Numbered from the stretch's first letter, positions 51,072-60,289 are shown. The stretch is 64,000 nt of DNA from Candidatus Heimdallarchaeota archaeon (GCA_018238155.1 JABCTZ010000011.1:1-64000); one strand, 5' to 3'. The notes: a model not told the origin generated them from the letters alone. Numbers and translations: made by a program.

Positions 51072-52493
51072 CTAATCTTCTTTCCTCTTGAAATATTGAG
51101 AAGTAACCTCATCAATGAATATTTTGTACATTTCATCTACGCCCTCACCAGATATTGCTGAGGTTTCAAAGAAAGGAACGTTGATACCGTACACTAGTGA
51201 GAGCGTTTTAGCTAAATTAAAACCATCTTTATTGCTTACACACTCAATCGTCTGATTTGCACGGAGATCACTCTTATTTCCAACCAAGACAAAAATTAGC
51301 TCTTTTCCTTCAAGATTGATTATTTCGGTGATTAAATTTTTGATATTGTCAAATGATTCTTTTTGAGAAATATCATAGATTAAGAGTACACCATTCACTC
51401 CTCTAAAGAAAATTTCACTACTAAAGTAGGAATGATCACCTGTAGATACATCCCAGAATTGGAAAACGAATCCTTCGCCTTCAATTTCAAGCTGCTTTGA
51501 AGTAATATCTGCTCCAAAAACCTCGTTGTATTCATGGGTAGAATCGTCACCAACAAATTTCCTTCTAAGTGATGTTTTTCCAACTGGACCTTCACCAACA
51601 AGTATAACCTTCATTATAGTTTTGGATATTTTTCTAGTGGTGAGTTCCTCTGGTTTTACTTTTTCTTCAGTAACATGTGGTGTTTCTTCAATAACTTCAG
51701 TACTAGCTTCAACGGGAATTTCATCAACATTTGAGGTTTCTTCAACAAGTTCTGGTTGAGACTCTATACTATTTTCATGTGTTTTTTCAGGAATATCTTC
51801 TATGACTGCTTCAATAGCCTTTTCCATGGGTTCCTCTTCGGATACCTTTTGAACTGGCTCATCTTTCACCTCTTCGATAATTTCCTCGGTGATTTCTTCA
51901 GCAATATCTTCTAAAATATCATCATCAAATTTCTCATCAGTGATTTCTTCTACAGCATCTTCAAGAGCGTCTTCTATTGAATCTTCAATGAAATCTTCGA
52001 CTTCATCTTCAATTTCCTCTTTATCCTCAGCTTTATCTGGAGAAATTTCAATACTCGGTTCAGCTGGTTTAACAACTTCTGGGGGAGCAACTTTTGTAGG
52101 AACTATTTCGCTTTCAATTTTGGATTCCTTCGTAATTGAGACATCATCTGAGGGAATGATTTCTGGTCCACTAGTTTGGATCTTCTCTAAAGTGATTATT
52201 GCAGAACGAAAAACCCCTTTCTTTGACTTATTGCGGGGTTCTAAAAGGGCGTTCTTTAAAGCAGCAAGACTAGGTATAGCTTTCTCACCGATAATTCTGA
52301 GAGCATTAGCAGCTTCAGCTCGAACAAGCCAATTATCATCATCAAGTGATAAAGTAACTGATGGAACAACCTTATCAAGATTCTCTTTGCTTTCTCCAAG
52401 CTTTTCAATTGCACTGCAACGGAGATCGATATTTTCACTTTCTTTGGATTGAGAAATGAGTAAATCAATATTTTTTTCTTTAAAATCATTCAT
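51072..52493 (-). CDS. HEAT-repeat protein fused to a Ras/Rab-like GTPase
   Basis: 473 residues. Residues about 8-110 form two to three HEAT repeats (DLRCSAIEKLGES, DDNWLVRAEAANALRIIGEKAIPSLAALK). A very acidic linker (about 115-295, Glu/Asp/Ile/Val-rich) follows. Residues about 300-465 are a Ras-superfamily domain: GEGPVGKTSLRRKFVGDD (G1), FWDVSTGDHS (G3), GNKSD (G4), ETSA (G5). The catalytic Gln of the WDTAGQ motif is missing (WDVSTGD), so intrinsic GTPase activity may be low. Membrane-trafficking GTPases with HEAT partners suggest a scaffold with an in-built switch, an inference. Confidence 0.88.
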   Translation of the reverse strand: MNDFKEKNIDLLISQSKESENIDLRCSAIEKLGESKENLDKVVPSVTLSLDDDNWLVRAEAANALRIIGEKAIPSLAALKNALLEPRNKSKKGVFRSAIITLEKIQTSGPEIIPSDDVSITKESKIESEIVPTKVAPPEVVKPAEPSIEISPDKAEDKEEIEDEVEDFIEDSIEDALEDAVEEITDEKFDDDILEDIAEEITEEIIEEVKDEPVQKVSEEEPMEKAIEAVIEDIPEKTHENSIESQPELVEETSNVDEIPVEASTEVIEETPHVTEEKVKPEELTTRKISKTIMKVILVGEGPVGKTSLRRKFVGDDSTHEYNEVFGADITSKQLEIEGEGFVFQFWDVSTGDHSYFSSEIFFRGVNGVLLIYDISQKESFDNIKNLITEIINLEGKELIFVLVGNKSDLRANQTIECVSNKDGFNLAKTLSLVYGINVPFFETSAISGEGVDEMYKIFIDEVTSQYFKRKED

Positions 52494-52575
52494 GCTTCAT
52501 TCACCTTACTAAGATAATCTTCAATTGAAAATTAAAAAGAATTCGCTATTGACATATTATAAAAAATAAGAGGAC

Positions 52576-52806
52576 TTATATCAACATTAGAATAAGAACA
52601 TCTCCTAATAGAATTAGAATTCTAATTAACAAACCAATTTGGATGATACTACTAATAACAAGAATTCCTAGTAATATTCTAACACTAAGTGCATGATTTC
52701 TGTAATTGCGACGAAAAATATTGAATCGTTCACTATGTGTTGCAGAATTATCTGCATCAAGTATTTCTTCTTCAATGTCATTGACCTCTTTCTCAAAAGT
52801 ATTCAT
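52576..52806 (-). CDS. Small tail-anchored-type membrane protein
   Basis: 76 residues: a charged helix (NTFEKEVNDIEEEILDAD, then ERFNIFRRNYRNHALS) followed by a hydrophobic C-terminal half (VRILLGILVISSIIQIGLL, then LILLGDVLILMLI). The topology resembles tail-anchored proteins, but the cytosolic helix is too short to call a SNARE. It lies 82 bp upstream of the HEAT-GTPase gene on the same strand and may be its membrane partner. Confidence 0.6.
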   Translation of the reverse strand: MNTFEKEVNDIEEEILDADNSATHSERFNIFRRNYRNHALSVRILLGILVISSIIQIGLLIRILILLGDVLILMLI

Positions 52807-52867
52807 AAAAATTTCCTCTAATGATATTGAAAATGAGTAATAAATAAAGTTATCTAAAGAAAAAAAA

Positions 52868-53007
52868 TGGCGGGCGTGACGCGATTTGAATTCGCGGAAC
52901 TGGGATCACAACCCTGATTCTCACGCGACCTCTTAGTTAAAAGCCAAGAGCTCTACCTAGCTTTGCCTGATATTGGAAATCTTCCAAAATCATTGAGCTA
53001 CACGCCC
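52868..53007 (-). tRNA. tRNA-Lys (anticodon TTT) with two non-canonical introns
   Basis: The acceptor GGGCGTG pairs with CACGCCC, discriminator G, encoded CCA. The anticodon stem CTTGG/CTAAG closes CTTTTAA (TTT) and is uninterrupted. Intron 1 (52963-52993, 31 nt, D-loop) folds into TTGGAA/TTCCAA. Intron 2 (52891-52921, 31 nt) splits the T-arm between positions 53 and 54: exon ends GCGTG, next exon TTCAAAT. It forms a bulge-helix-bulge with a CGCG/CGCG central helix and 3-nt bulges TGA and AAT. Removing both gives a 78-nt tRNA with all arms paired. Confidence 0.9.
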
Positions 53008-53123
53008 GTGTTGTTTTATTTTTGTGAGTTTTCTCTTTTTAAATTTGCCGTTTTGTTTATTTTTCTTTTACGCTTCTATATTCAAATAATCGCTAATTTT
53101 TTCTTTTCTTCCCTTTCTATCAT

Positions 53124-53306
53124 CTATTTATTCTTTGAATAGTTGTAATATTTATCACCGTACTTTTTTGTACGTACTTTCTTTCCTTTATATCGATGCC
53201 ATTCAGCTTTCTTTTCTGCTTCTTTTTTAGTCATTCCTTTACTTATTAATGAAAATCTTTCATTCTCAACTTTGATTGTTTTTGGGACTTCTGTTTTCCT
53301 TGACAT
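53124..53306 (-). CDS. Small basic protein
   Basis: 60 residues, MSRKTEVPKTIKVENERFSL then ISKGMTKKEAEKKAEWHRYKGKKVRTKKYG, ending KYYNYSKNK. The helix KKEAEKKAEWHR followed by a basic strand pair is like small archaeal DUF proteins of unknown function. It stands alone between tRNA-Lys and the phosphotransferase gene. Confidence 0.5.
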   Translation of the reverse strand: MSRKTEVPKTIKVENERFSLISKGMTKKEAEKKAEWHRYKGKKVRTKKYGDKYYNYSKNK

Positions 53307-53400
53307 TGTAAACCAGCTAGCTTTCCGTATTATAGAATTTCAATTATACTAAATAAAAGATTCCCAGAAATTTCGTCTATTTTCTAAGTTAACGTGCTTT

Positions 53401-54396
53401 TTAAGGCATTTTATTGAGTTTTAGAGTTACATATGGGATATCCTTCTCTATCATTGGTTTCCATTTCTCAATCAATTTTTTTGACCATTCTGTTGGGTTT
53501 AGTTTATGTTCTCTAATAATTACAGCGTAAAGTAGAATGTGTCTCATTCTAAGAAATAATGCTATTTTATTTACCCACCAATTACTAAGGTTGTTTTCTT
53601 GATTATATCCTTTCAAAAATTTGATTAAAAAATCACTGATGAATTCTTCTCTGCTTCTTTCACCATTCAATTTTGCCCATAGTGCAGTGAATAGAATTAC
53701 AGCAATATCTGCAATAAACCAATTATATTCGGAATCATCAAAATCAAAGAGAGTAATTTTACCGTCACTAATTAAAAAATTTGATTGATGAATATCATAA
53801 TGAATTAGTCCGTATGAATCTCTATCTTTGGGTAAAGATTCAATTGTCTGAATAATTTCTTTTGCTCTTTTTAGTGCTACCAGTTCTTTATTTAGATATT
53901 CTTCAATTTTTGGTATATATTCGCTCCAGACAGGTCGTCTTCTCTCTTTGCTCGTTGGCAAATATTCTTTGGTAAGCCTGTGAAGTCTTCCAACCAATTT
54001 TCCCCATTCTATAATGAGAGAATCAGTAAGTAGATGTTTATTTTTATTCAAGAATAATCCTTCAGCTTTTTGGAATGCAGCTATTAAAAAATAGGTTGAA
54101 TCTTGTTGAGTAATTTTTTCCACATAATTACCTTTAGATGAAGGATACGCTTGGCATACACGTGCTTCATTTTCTGCTAGAAAATTTATCCACTCAAGTT
54201 CTCCTTTTATCTGTTTGATATTTCTATGTGAACTATGCGTTATTCTCAAAATACATGGTGTCCCCTTCCAAATGCTTTCAAAAATGAAACTTTCAAATGA
54301 ATCTATTTTTTTTGTTTTCTCTTTCTCTAATTCAAAAAGCTCAATAGCTTGATTTAATATTTCATCTGAAAATAAATTCTCAATTTCTGATTTCAT
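53401..54396 (-). CDS. Aminoglycoside phosphotransferase (APH)/SrkA-like kinase
   Basis: 331 residues with the protein-kinase-like APH fold: FESIWKGTPCILRITHSSHR (beta-strands with the ATP-Lys region), KIEYLNKELVALKRAKEII helical part, the catalytic loop YGLIHYDIHQSNFLI (Asp at about 201, Asn at about 206) and metal motif LFDFDDSEYNW. The HxDxxxxN and DFDD motifs are both complete. It resembles homoserine or choline kinases and SrkA; the substrate cannot be assigned. Confidence 0.88.
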   Translation of the reverse strand: MKSEIENLFSDEILNQAIELFELEKEKTKKIDSFESFIFESIWKGTPCILRITHSSHRNIKQIKGELEWINFLAENEARVCQAYPSSKGNYVEKITQQDSTYFLIAAFQKAEGLFLNKNKHLLTDSLIIEWGKLVGRLHRLTKEYLPTSKERRRPVWSEYIPKIEEYLNKELVALKRAKEIIQTIESLPKDRDSYGLIHYDIHQSNFLISDGKITLFDFDDSEYNWFIADIAVILFTALWAKLNGERSREEFISDFLIKFLKGYNQENNLSNWWVNKIALFLRMRHILLYAVIIREHKLNPTEWSKKLIEKWKPMIEKDIPYVTLKLNKMP

Positions 54397-54613
54397 TGGT
54401 TAAAGCTCCAATTTTACTCAAGAATGATATCAAATAATCTCTTTGTTTAATCTAGTTTGTTATATTATGAAAGATTTTTATTTATGAGCGGTGCATAAAT
54501 AGTCAAGATATTGCCACAAAATCATTTGCCTCTTGAGAACTATTTAATTAGATTAAGTTTAACGTATAGTAATTAAAAGAATCAAATTAGAGAAAGTGTC
54601 GGGGAAAAATTGT

Positions 54614-56887
54614 ATGTCAAAATCTGAATTATTCGATGTTTTAAATGATCAACTTTTTGATCGCTTGGTGGACTTTGATGCTCTTCGAAAAGATATTTTT
54701 ACTTCTTTAGAGGGGTCCAAAATGGAAAAACTAGGTGATATTTGGTTAGTATTTGCAAAAAGTTGTGCATCCTCCTTAAGTCAAATTGCTACTGCTTCTC
54801 GATTAGAGCGATATGAATATCAAGAAACTTTAATGGATAATATCAAATCACTTCGAAAAAATCCTAAGGCACTTGAAGTGGTTACAAAATCTCGTGATCA
54901 ATCAATTCTGTTAGAGTTTTTTGCTAGGGCACTTTCCTTGCTCTACTATGAAACAATTATTGAAGGTCTATGTAATGGACCTAAAGATCCTTCTTTGATT
55001 AAAGAATTCGCTAAACAAGCACAAGAACTTTCAGATCTTATTTTGTTTAGTTTAGGTAAGGAACTATTGTTCGATAAAGAATTCCTAAAGATATTTGTAA
55101 ATATTGGTAAAATAAATTTTGAATCAAATATCAGTGAACAATTAGCTTCTTTTGAAAAAAGTAAGAATGAGGACCATAGAGAACTTCTTCTCGAGAGAAA
55201 AATAAAGAATCTTCGATATAGAGGAACATTATACAAAGATAATTACACAAAAATTCTCACAATTGCAAAAGAAGACTTTTGGTGGGATGATCAGATCCTT
55301 CGCTTTTGCCTTTTCTCGAAAGCAGAGAGTTACTTTGCAGAAGCACGAGCTATATTGCTAAAAAATCCCATTGATCCAGGATTATTAATGACCATTGATT
55401 TTGAGATTGCACTATGCAAAGGACAAGCTTTACTTGCTCGTGGAGAACATTTTCTTGAATTAGCAATAAATACACTAATTTCAGGTACTCATCAAAAGGC
55501 ATATGACTATTTCATGCTAGCTAATAAGCATTTTAATGATAGCCTCATTGAGTTGAAACAAGTTTCAGTTGAATCTACTTCTTCGTCAGATATTGTTTAT
55601 CAAATAGAATCAAATCTAGAGTTCACAGAATTATTTACTACTCTTTTGGCATTGTCATGTTCAATAATAGAAATTTCATCTCAGAAATTGACCAAAAAAG
55701 AATTGAAAACTCGATTAGAGAGTTTAACTTCTTTATCAGAAGCTCCATTAGCTAACATTGAATTTTATAGTCAATCTGCGTTTTTAAATACCATTGGTTT
55801 TGTTTTGGAGAATTTGAAAATTCTAAGTAAGCATGAAACTTTAACATTTGATCGAATTCAGAAAGAAATTAAAAAGGGTTTCAAAAGACTTGGTTTAATA
55901 TTCAAAGGTCGTATTGATAACATTGGTCGTTCCTTCTTACAGTTAAATTGGGATGATGATGAAAAAGATATTGAAATTAAGAACTCCTTCTGTGCAAAGG
56001 AACCTGAGAAGATACAAGAAATTCTAATTTCAGTACTACTCATGCCATCTTTTGTTAAAGATAGAAAAACATTGATCGCAAAAAACAAGTCAATGTTGAG
56101 TATTGTTAATAGTGAATCCTATAGATTAAGGGGATTAAAAGAGAAAAATGCTACAAAAGCATTGACTTTACTTGTTAAAAGTCATTTAAGTGCAAAAGAA
56201 TCATTTGAAAACATCTCGAAAGGAAAAGTTTTGGGTGAGCTGAAGCAATTTATTGAAAGAGAGTTTAGTCGAACTTATATTCAAAGTCATTTGAAAGAAA
56301 CAACAATTTTGCAAACGGGAAATCAATACTTCTTTGCTCGCTATCTCTTGAGAACACTTCCCGATATTTTACGTACAATGGATTTAACAAAAATCCCTCG
56401 AGATATTGCCATTTTAATCATTGAAAATCATGGTGCAATGTTTGATTCAATGATAACAATTTGGGGAAGGTTAACCTCTCACTACAATAACCTTATAGAT
56501 CACAACCAAAAATATCCGGACATATCAAATGAATTAGTTGATTGGCAATATATCTTAAAGAAAAGAGAACATACAAAGGGTTCCATGTTATTTTTCAAAT
56601 CATGTCAAGCGGTAGTTCAAGCACAGGAATATGCTCGAATAAAAGAAAGGATAAAGGCTGAAAAATTCTTCGCCGCTGCAAGTAAATATGCAGGAGAATC
56701 AGCTCAAATCTTCAATTCGGTTATTGATACTCTGAAAGGTGAAGTGCAACAAATGCCAGCTGATTTGTACAATTTTGCCAACTTTTGTAAAGTGCAAGGA
56801 CAAAAAATTTCACAGAGCAAAAAGGTTGATGAATTGCCTATCAAGGATTTTGTTGTGTTGATTGGTATTATTTCAGCTTCACTTTAA
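54614..56887 (+). CDS. Large alpha-helical protein of unknown function
   Basis: About 757 residues from ATG 54614 (MSKSELFDVLNDQ); a GTG six codons upstream is possible. Entirely helical with TPR-like pairs in the middle (ARGEHFLELAINTL, KAYDYFMLANKHFNDSLIEL) and in the last 130 residues (KAEKFFAAASKYAGESAQIF). No transmembrane segment, no metal motif, no family recognised. A scaffold role is plausible from the fold. It precedes AlaX by 58 bp on the same strand. Confidence 0.65.
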   Translation: MSKSELFDVLNDQLFDRLVDFDALRKDIFTSLEGSKMEKLGDIWLVFAKSCASSLSQIATASRLERYEYQETLMDNIKSLRKNPKALEVVTKSRDQSILLEFFARALSLLYYETIIEGLCNGPKDPSLIKEFAKQAQELSDLILFSLGKELLFDKEFLKIFVNIGKINFESNISEQLASFEKSKNEDHRELLLERKIKNLRYRGTLYKDNYTKILTIAKEDFWWDDQILRFCLFSKAESYFAEARAILLKNPIDPGLLMTIDFEIALCKGQALLARGEHFLELAINTLISGTHQKAYDYFMLANKHFNDSLIELKQVSVESTSSSDIVYQIESNLEFTELFTTLLALSCSIIEISSQKLTKKELKTRLESLTSLSEAPLANIEFYSQSAFLNTIGFVLENLKILSKHETLTFDRIQKEIKKGFKRLGLIFKGRIDNIGRSFLQLNWDDDEKDIEIKNSFCAKEPEKIQEILISVLLMPSFVKDRKTLIAKNKSMLSIVNSESYRLRGLKEKNATKALTLLVKSHLSAKESFENISKGKVLGELKQFIEREFSRTYIQSHLKETTILQTGNQYFFARYLLRTLPDILRTMDLTKIPRDIAILIIENHGAMFDSMITIWGRLTSHYNNLIDHNQKYPDISNELVDWQYILKKREHTKGSMLFFKSCQAVVQAQEYARIKERIKAEKFFAAASKYAGESAQIFNSVIDTLKGEVQQMPADLYNFANFCKVQGQKISQSKKVDELPIKDFVVLIGIISASL

Positions 56888-56945
56888 TCTGCTAAAACAT
56901 TAATAAAAGTTAAGAAGGAATGAGTAGTTCACATATTTGATAAAG

Positions 56946-58160
56946 ATGCCAAGTATAGCTACTAATCAAACTGAACTTTTATTTTGGAAAAATTCTTACA
57001 CGAAAGAATTCGAAGCAAAAATACTTGATATAACCAAAAAAGGAGTTGTTTTGGATAAGACTCTTTTTTATCCAACAGGTGGTGGTCAGTTTTCTGATAT
57101 AGGATATTTACAATTAAAATCAAATAAAGATGTTCGATTAAATGTAAGTTCAGTAGAAAAAATTGACGGAAAAATAGTCCACATTATACAAGAAAAACAG
57201 CTACTTAAACTGAAAATAGCTGATCTTGTTATTGGTCGAATCAATTGGGAAAGAAGATACAATTTGATGAAAGCTCACACATCTCAACATGTTTTATCTG
57301 CGATGATAATGAAGCATGTAAATATCAAAACTTCAAAAGCAGTAATCGATGTCTCAGATGTATCAATCCATTTAGAAAAACCAATTATTAAAGAAAAACT
57401 CCTTGTAGCATTACTGGAAACAAATAAAATACTAAATACGGAAATAAAGATTGAATCCAAAGTCATTTCAAAAGAAAAAATACCTGTCTCTTTAAGGGAT
57501 AGTTTGAGAGGTCATTTAGAAGAAATTTCAGTTGATAAAATTAGAATTGTTTCTATTGAAGGAATAGATAATTCCTTGTGTGGAGGAACGCATTGTAAAG
57601 TTACATCTGAAATTGGGTCATTATTTTTAAGTGATATTAAAGGAGATAATATCACATATGTGTTTGGAACCTCTGCATTAGAGAACCTAACAAAATTGTC
57701 CTTAGAAGCAACTACAACTGCAAAATTGCTCTCAGCAAAACCTGACGAAGTTTTTCAAAGAATGGAAAAAATGATAAATGAATTCAATGAAATGAAAGAG
57801 CTTAACTATCAGCTGGTAAAAAAAGTTGTTAAATCACAAATGGCAGAAATAAAGAAAAATCCGAATCGAATAAATGCTTTTCAGATACTTATGGGTGATT
57901 TTTCATTTGCAGAGAAAAAACATGTTCTTCAAGAATTGGGAAAATTACCTGAGGAATTCCTTGCTATTTTTGTTGTTAAAGGACCTATATTGTTAATTGC
58001 TTCTTCATCCAAACAACTCGCAGCTAACAAATTGATTCAACTTTTTATTGAAGAAACCAATAATAATGGTGGTGGTTCCTCAACTATAGCACAAGCATCC
58101 ATTAGTGAATCTGAAAAGGATCTTAAAATAATATCAAAAATAATTTCCGAATATAAATAA
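56946..58160 (+). CDS. alaX: Alanyl-tRNA editing protein AlaX (long form)
   Basis: About 404 residues from ATG 56946. AlaX hydrolyses Ser/Gly-tRNA-Ala. The editing core shows FYPTGGGQFSDIG, the zinc site HTSQH (residues about 110-114) and CGGTHC, as in AlaRS editing domains. The remaining 160 residues form a coiled coil and a DHHA1-like C-terminal domain (FLAIFVVKGPILLIAS, GGGSSTIAQAS), so this is the long AlaX-L type. Full zinc ligands are kept. Confidence 0.92.
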   Translation: MPSIATNQTELLFWKNSYTKEFEAKILDITKKGVVLDKTLFYPTGGGQFSDIGYLQLKSNKDVRLNVSSVEKIDGKIVHIIQEKQLLKLKIADLVIGRINWERRYNLMKAHTSQHVLSAMIMKHVNIKTSKAVIDVSDVSIHLEKPIIKEKLLVALLETNKILNTEIKIESKVISKEKIPVSLRDSLRGHLEEISVDKIRIVSIEGIDNSLCGGTHCKVTSEIGSLFLSDIKGDNITYVFGTSALENLTKLSLEATTTAKLLSAKPDEVFQRMEKMINEFNEMKELNYQLVKKVVKSQMAEIKKNPNRINAFQILMGDFSFAEKKHVLQELGKLPEEFLAIFVVKGPILLIASSSKQLAANKLIQLFIEETNNNGGGSSTIAQASISESEKDLKIISKIISEYK

Positions 58161-58182
58161 AAGAAGAAATAAAGATGGTAAT

Positions 58183-59022
58183 TTACAACCATTCTTCTTT
58201 AATAATTTCCAAAGCAGTAGGGTCAAAACCTGCTACAATATCGATAATTAAATCATAAGCATCTTGACTAACATCCATTTTGACGAGATCAATTGCTTTT
58301 GAACCGATTTGGGGTTCTTTTGCAAGTTCAATCAACATCTTTGCAAATTCAATTATCATGTCGATTTTCAGCTTAGCGGCATATGCTATTCCTTTTGGCT
58401 CCAAAGTAATCAATTTATTCAGAAAAGTTCTAGAATAATTAGAGGTTTTACCGTTTAGAACTTTATTTGAATCCAGATTAACAATTACTGCATCATTATA
58501 TTGTTTTGCTAGTTCAGGTTTTGTTCCAATAATTTGTTTGTTCTTAGTTACTTTCTCTGCCCATTCTACAACAGATGGGTATCTTGTTGGTGCAAAGAGC
58601 TGAAGTGTACGAACAATACGCTTTACAAATTTGCTATTTTTGCTTGTAATAACGATTTGCTTGCTTGATAGAACTGCATGGATAACCTTATCCGCTTCTT
58701 TAACTTGACTTACAAGGAATTTTACATCAGCTATTTCTTCTGTAGACCATTTCTCATCCTCATCACTACCTGTTTCCAGATTACCTACAAAAGGCGAAAC
58801 AGATGCTTGTCTCACAGCATAATTTCTATCAAGAACAATATTCATGATCATTTCTTTACCGTCTTTGCAATGATGAATTGTTGAAACTTGATATAATCCT
58901 CCAATGTGAGGTAAAAGATCTCTGGTAGAGATTTGAAAAACGTCTACATTTTTGCATTGATCACACATAGCACGGACGGAAATAATTGATTTCGTAGTTT
59001 TCCCTTTCTTGCTTTTACTCAT
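58183..59022 (-). CDS. Unknown protein with N-terminal zinc-binding module
   Basis: About 279 residues from ATG 59022. It starts with a basic stretch (KSKKGKTTKS), a metal module (CDQC at about 20-23, HHC at about 51-53) and strands (EMIMNIVLDRNYAVRQASVSPF). The rest is helical with EEIADVKFLVSQVKEADKVI, and two alpha/beta parts. Family not recognised. It converges with AlaX and lies near two roadblock genes, so a link to GTPase regulation is possible but unsupported. Confidence 0.6.
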   Translation of the reverse strand: MSKSKKGKTTKSIISVRAMCDQCKNVDVFQISTRDLLPHIGGLYQVSTIHHCKDGKEMIMNIVLDRNYAVRQASVSPFVGNLETGSDEDEKWSTEEIADVKFLVSQVKEADKVIHAVLSSKQIVITSKNSKFVKRIVRTLQLFAPTRYPSVVEWAEKVTKNKQIIGTKPELAKQYNDAVIVNLDSNKVLNGKTSNYSRTFLNKLITLEPKGIAYAAKLKIDMIIEFAKMLIELAKEPQIGSKAIDLVKMDVSQDAYDLIIDIVAGFDPTALEIIKEEWL

Positions 59023-59235
59023 TATCATAGATTCTCCAATGGTTTAGTTGTTTAATAATACTGTATAGTTAAACACAATAATTCTATCTGATAACTTATC
59101 AAATAAAAAAGTAACCAATGTGGAAAATTAACTAAAAAACTGTTTTAGGCGATAAAAATAAATCATGATCTCTAAGTTGAGATTATCAAGATCTTCTAAT
59201 TTTGAGTAAAATCTTTACAGAGGTAAAGATAAAAA

Positions 59236-59661
59236 ATGATGTGGTCGCGTGTTTCCAAAATCTCACATAAGAAACATTTCACAACATTCAATCAGTATGA
59301 TTTGGATGCCAGTAGAATTAACTTCAAAGAAGTCAAAGAGGAAATTGAGTCCAGACAGAATTGTCCAATTAGATTATACTCGTTTATATACAATTCAAAA
59401 GATTTAAGTAGAATTGTTGAATCTCTAAAATATGGTAAGAGTAGTTTAAGGAATCATATTCTCCTGATGGTGAATATAATACTAAACGACTATTACGGAA
59501 ACATACAAAAGTATGAAAAAACTATTATCTCTACATCGGTAAGTAACCGAGATGAAAACTCATTACTGCTATGGATGTCGAGAGGCATTCCTTCAATGAC
59601 CGTAATAATGCTGAATCCAAGAGTGCAACAAACTCAATGCGGAAAGAGGCTTGAAGTATAG
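59236..59661 (+). CDS. Hypothetical protein upstream of a roadblock gene
   Basis: 141 residues from ATG 59236 with mostly polar content (KKHFTTFNQYDLDASRINFKE), one moderately hydrophobic helix (LRNHILLMVNIILNDYYGN) and no recognised motif. It lies 45 bp ahead of the roadblock gene in the same direction. Codon use looks ordinary, so it is probably expressed. Confidence 0.5.
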   Translation: MMWSRVSKISHKKHFTTFNQYDLDASRINFKEVKEEIESRQNCPIRLYSFIYNSKDLSRIVESLKYGKSSLRNHILLMVNIILNDYYGNIQKYEKTIISTSVSNRDENSLLLWMSRGIPSMTVIMLNPRVQQTQCGKRLEV

Positions 59662-59706
59662 GCAGTGAAGTAGATTGACTGAGAAAGTCAAAATGGTGAC
59701 AGTACT

Positions 59707-60204
59707 ATGATCAATGTTAAAGCGTTCGACAATGTCCTTAGTAAAATCATTAAAGCCGAAGCTGGCATAAGAAAAGTTATCCTAGTCGATAGAACAGGGT
59801 TAACTATTGCACACGTTTCAAAGTTCTCGTACTTCCCCATTGATGTAGATGGAGTAGGCGCGATTGCTAGTGCAGTCTTTGTTGCCAGTGAAGAACAAGG
59901 AGTAAACCTTGATCTAGGTGATTTAGATATTGTCTCATCAGAATTTAGCAAAGGGAAGATTTTTGCTGCAAGTTGTGGAAAGGGGATCCTCTGTGTTATA
60001 ACAGACAATGATGTTAATATTGGGTTAGTCAGACTTGTCTTAAAAAGAGAGGCTTCCGAAATTGAAAAATTATTGAATGAATTCTTATCAGAAAAGATAT
60101 CATTTCCATCTACAGCTGCAGAAGATGCAGCAAATCTAACAAGTGCAGATGAGTCAATGGATGATAATCTAGAAGAAGCTCTAAAGGAGCTCGAAAAATT
60201 CTAA
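59707..60204 (+). CDS. Roadblock/LC7 domain protein with acidic C-terminal tail
   Basis: 165 residues: the roadblock fold spans about 1-125 (AFDNVLSKIIKAEAGIRKVILVDRTGLTIAHVSKF, then GAIASAVFVASEEQGVNL and ILCVITDNDVNIGLVRLVL), followed by an acidic tail (AAEDAANLTSADESMDDNLEEALKELEKF). Likely scaffold or GEF-like partner of the small GTPases. It converges with a second roadblock gene. Confidence 0.85.
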   Translation: MINVKAFDNVLSKIIKAEAGIRKVILVDRTGLTIAHVSKFSYFPIDVDGVGAIASAVFVASEEQGVNLDLGDLDIVSSEFSKGKIFAASCGKGILCVITDNDVNIGLVRLVLKREASEIEKLLNEFLSEKISFPSTAAEDAANLTSADESMDDNLEEALKELEKF

Positions 60205-60240
60205 AAAAAGTAAAATAATGATTCAATGAAAATATAATGA

Positions 60241-60267
60241 TAGAAGCTTCTGAAAAATGAGCTTCTA
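60241..60267. terminator. Hairpin between convergent roadblock genes
   Basis: TAGAAGCT/AGCTTCTA (8 bp) with an 11-nt loop, flanked by T-rich DNA on the plus strand. It can terminate both genes. Confidence 0.55.
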
Positions 60268-60289
60268 GTTTTTATCTTTCTAAAAGGAA

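Larger units (their letters stand above)
2982..56402. repeat. Dispersed palindrome CTCGAG (about 31 copies)
   Basis: The sites lie at (first base) 2982, 4293, 4476, 4614, 6477, 7696, 8407, 9831, 11001, 12944, 15021, 16934, 24375, 25108, 25322, 25632, 25938, 26272, 26747, 27306, 30104, 30479, 31013, 44605, 44942, 45034, 46731, 47785, 49764, 55190 and 56397. About a third extend to TCTCGAGA. They lie in genes and between them. None is found from 16940 to 24374 or from 31019 to 44604, the parts holding most accessory DNA. Confidence 0.8.

Noticed and set aside
51889..52452. Plus-strand 187-residue Ser-rich ORF
   Set aside because: Shadow of the acidic linker of the HEAT-GTPase gene (Glu codons read in reverse as Ser/Phe).
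52576..52806. SNARE-like reading of the small tail-anchored protein
   Set aside because: The cytosolic helix is too short and lacks a central Gln/Arg layer in heptads, and the hydrophobic part is longer than a single anchor.
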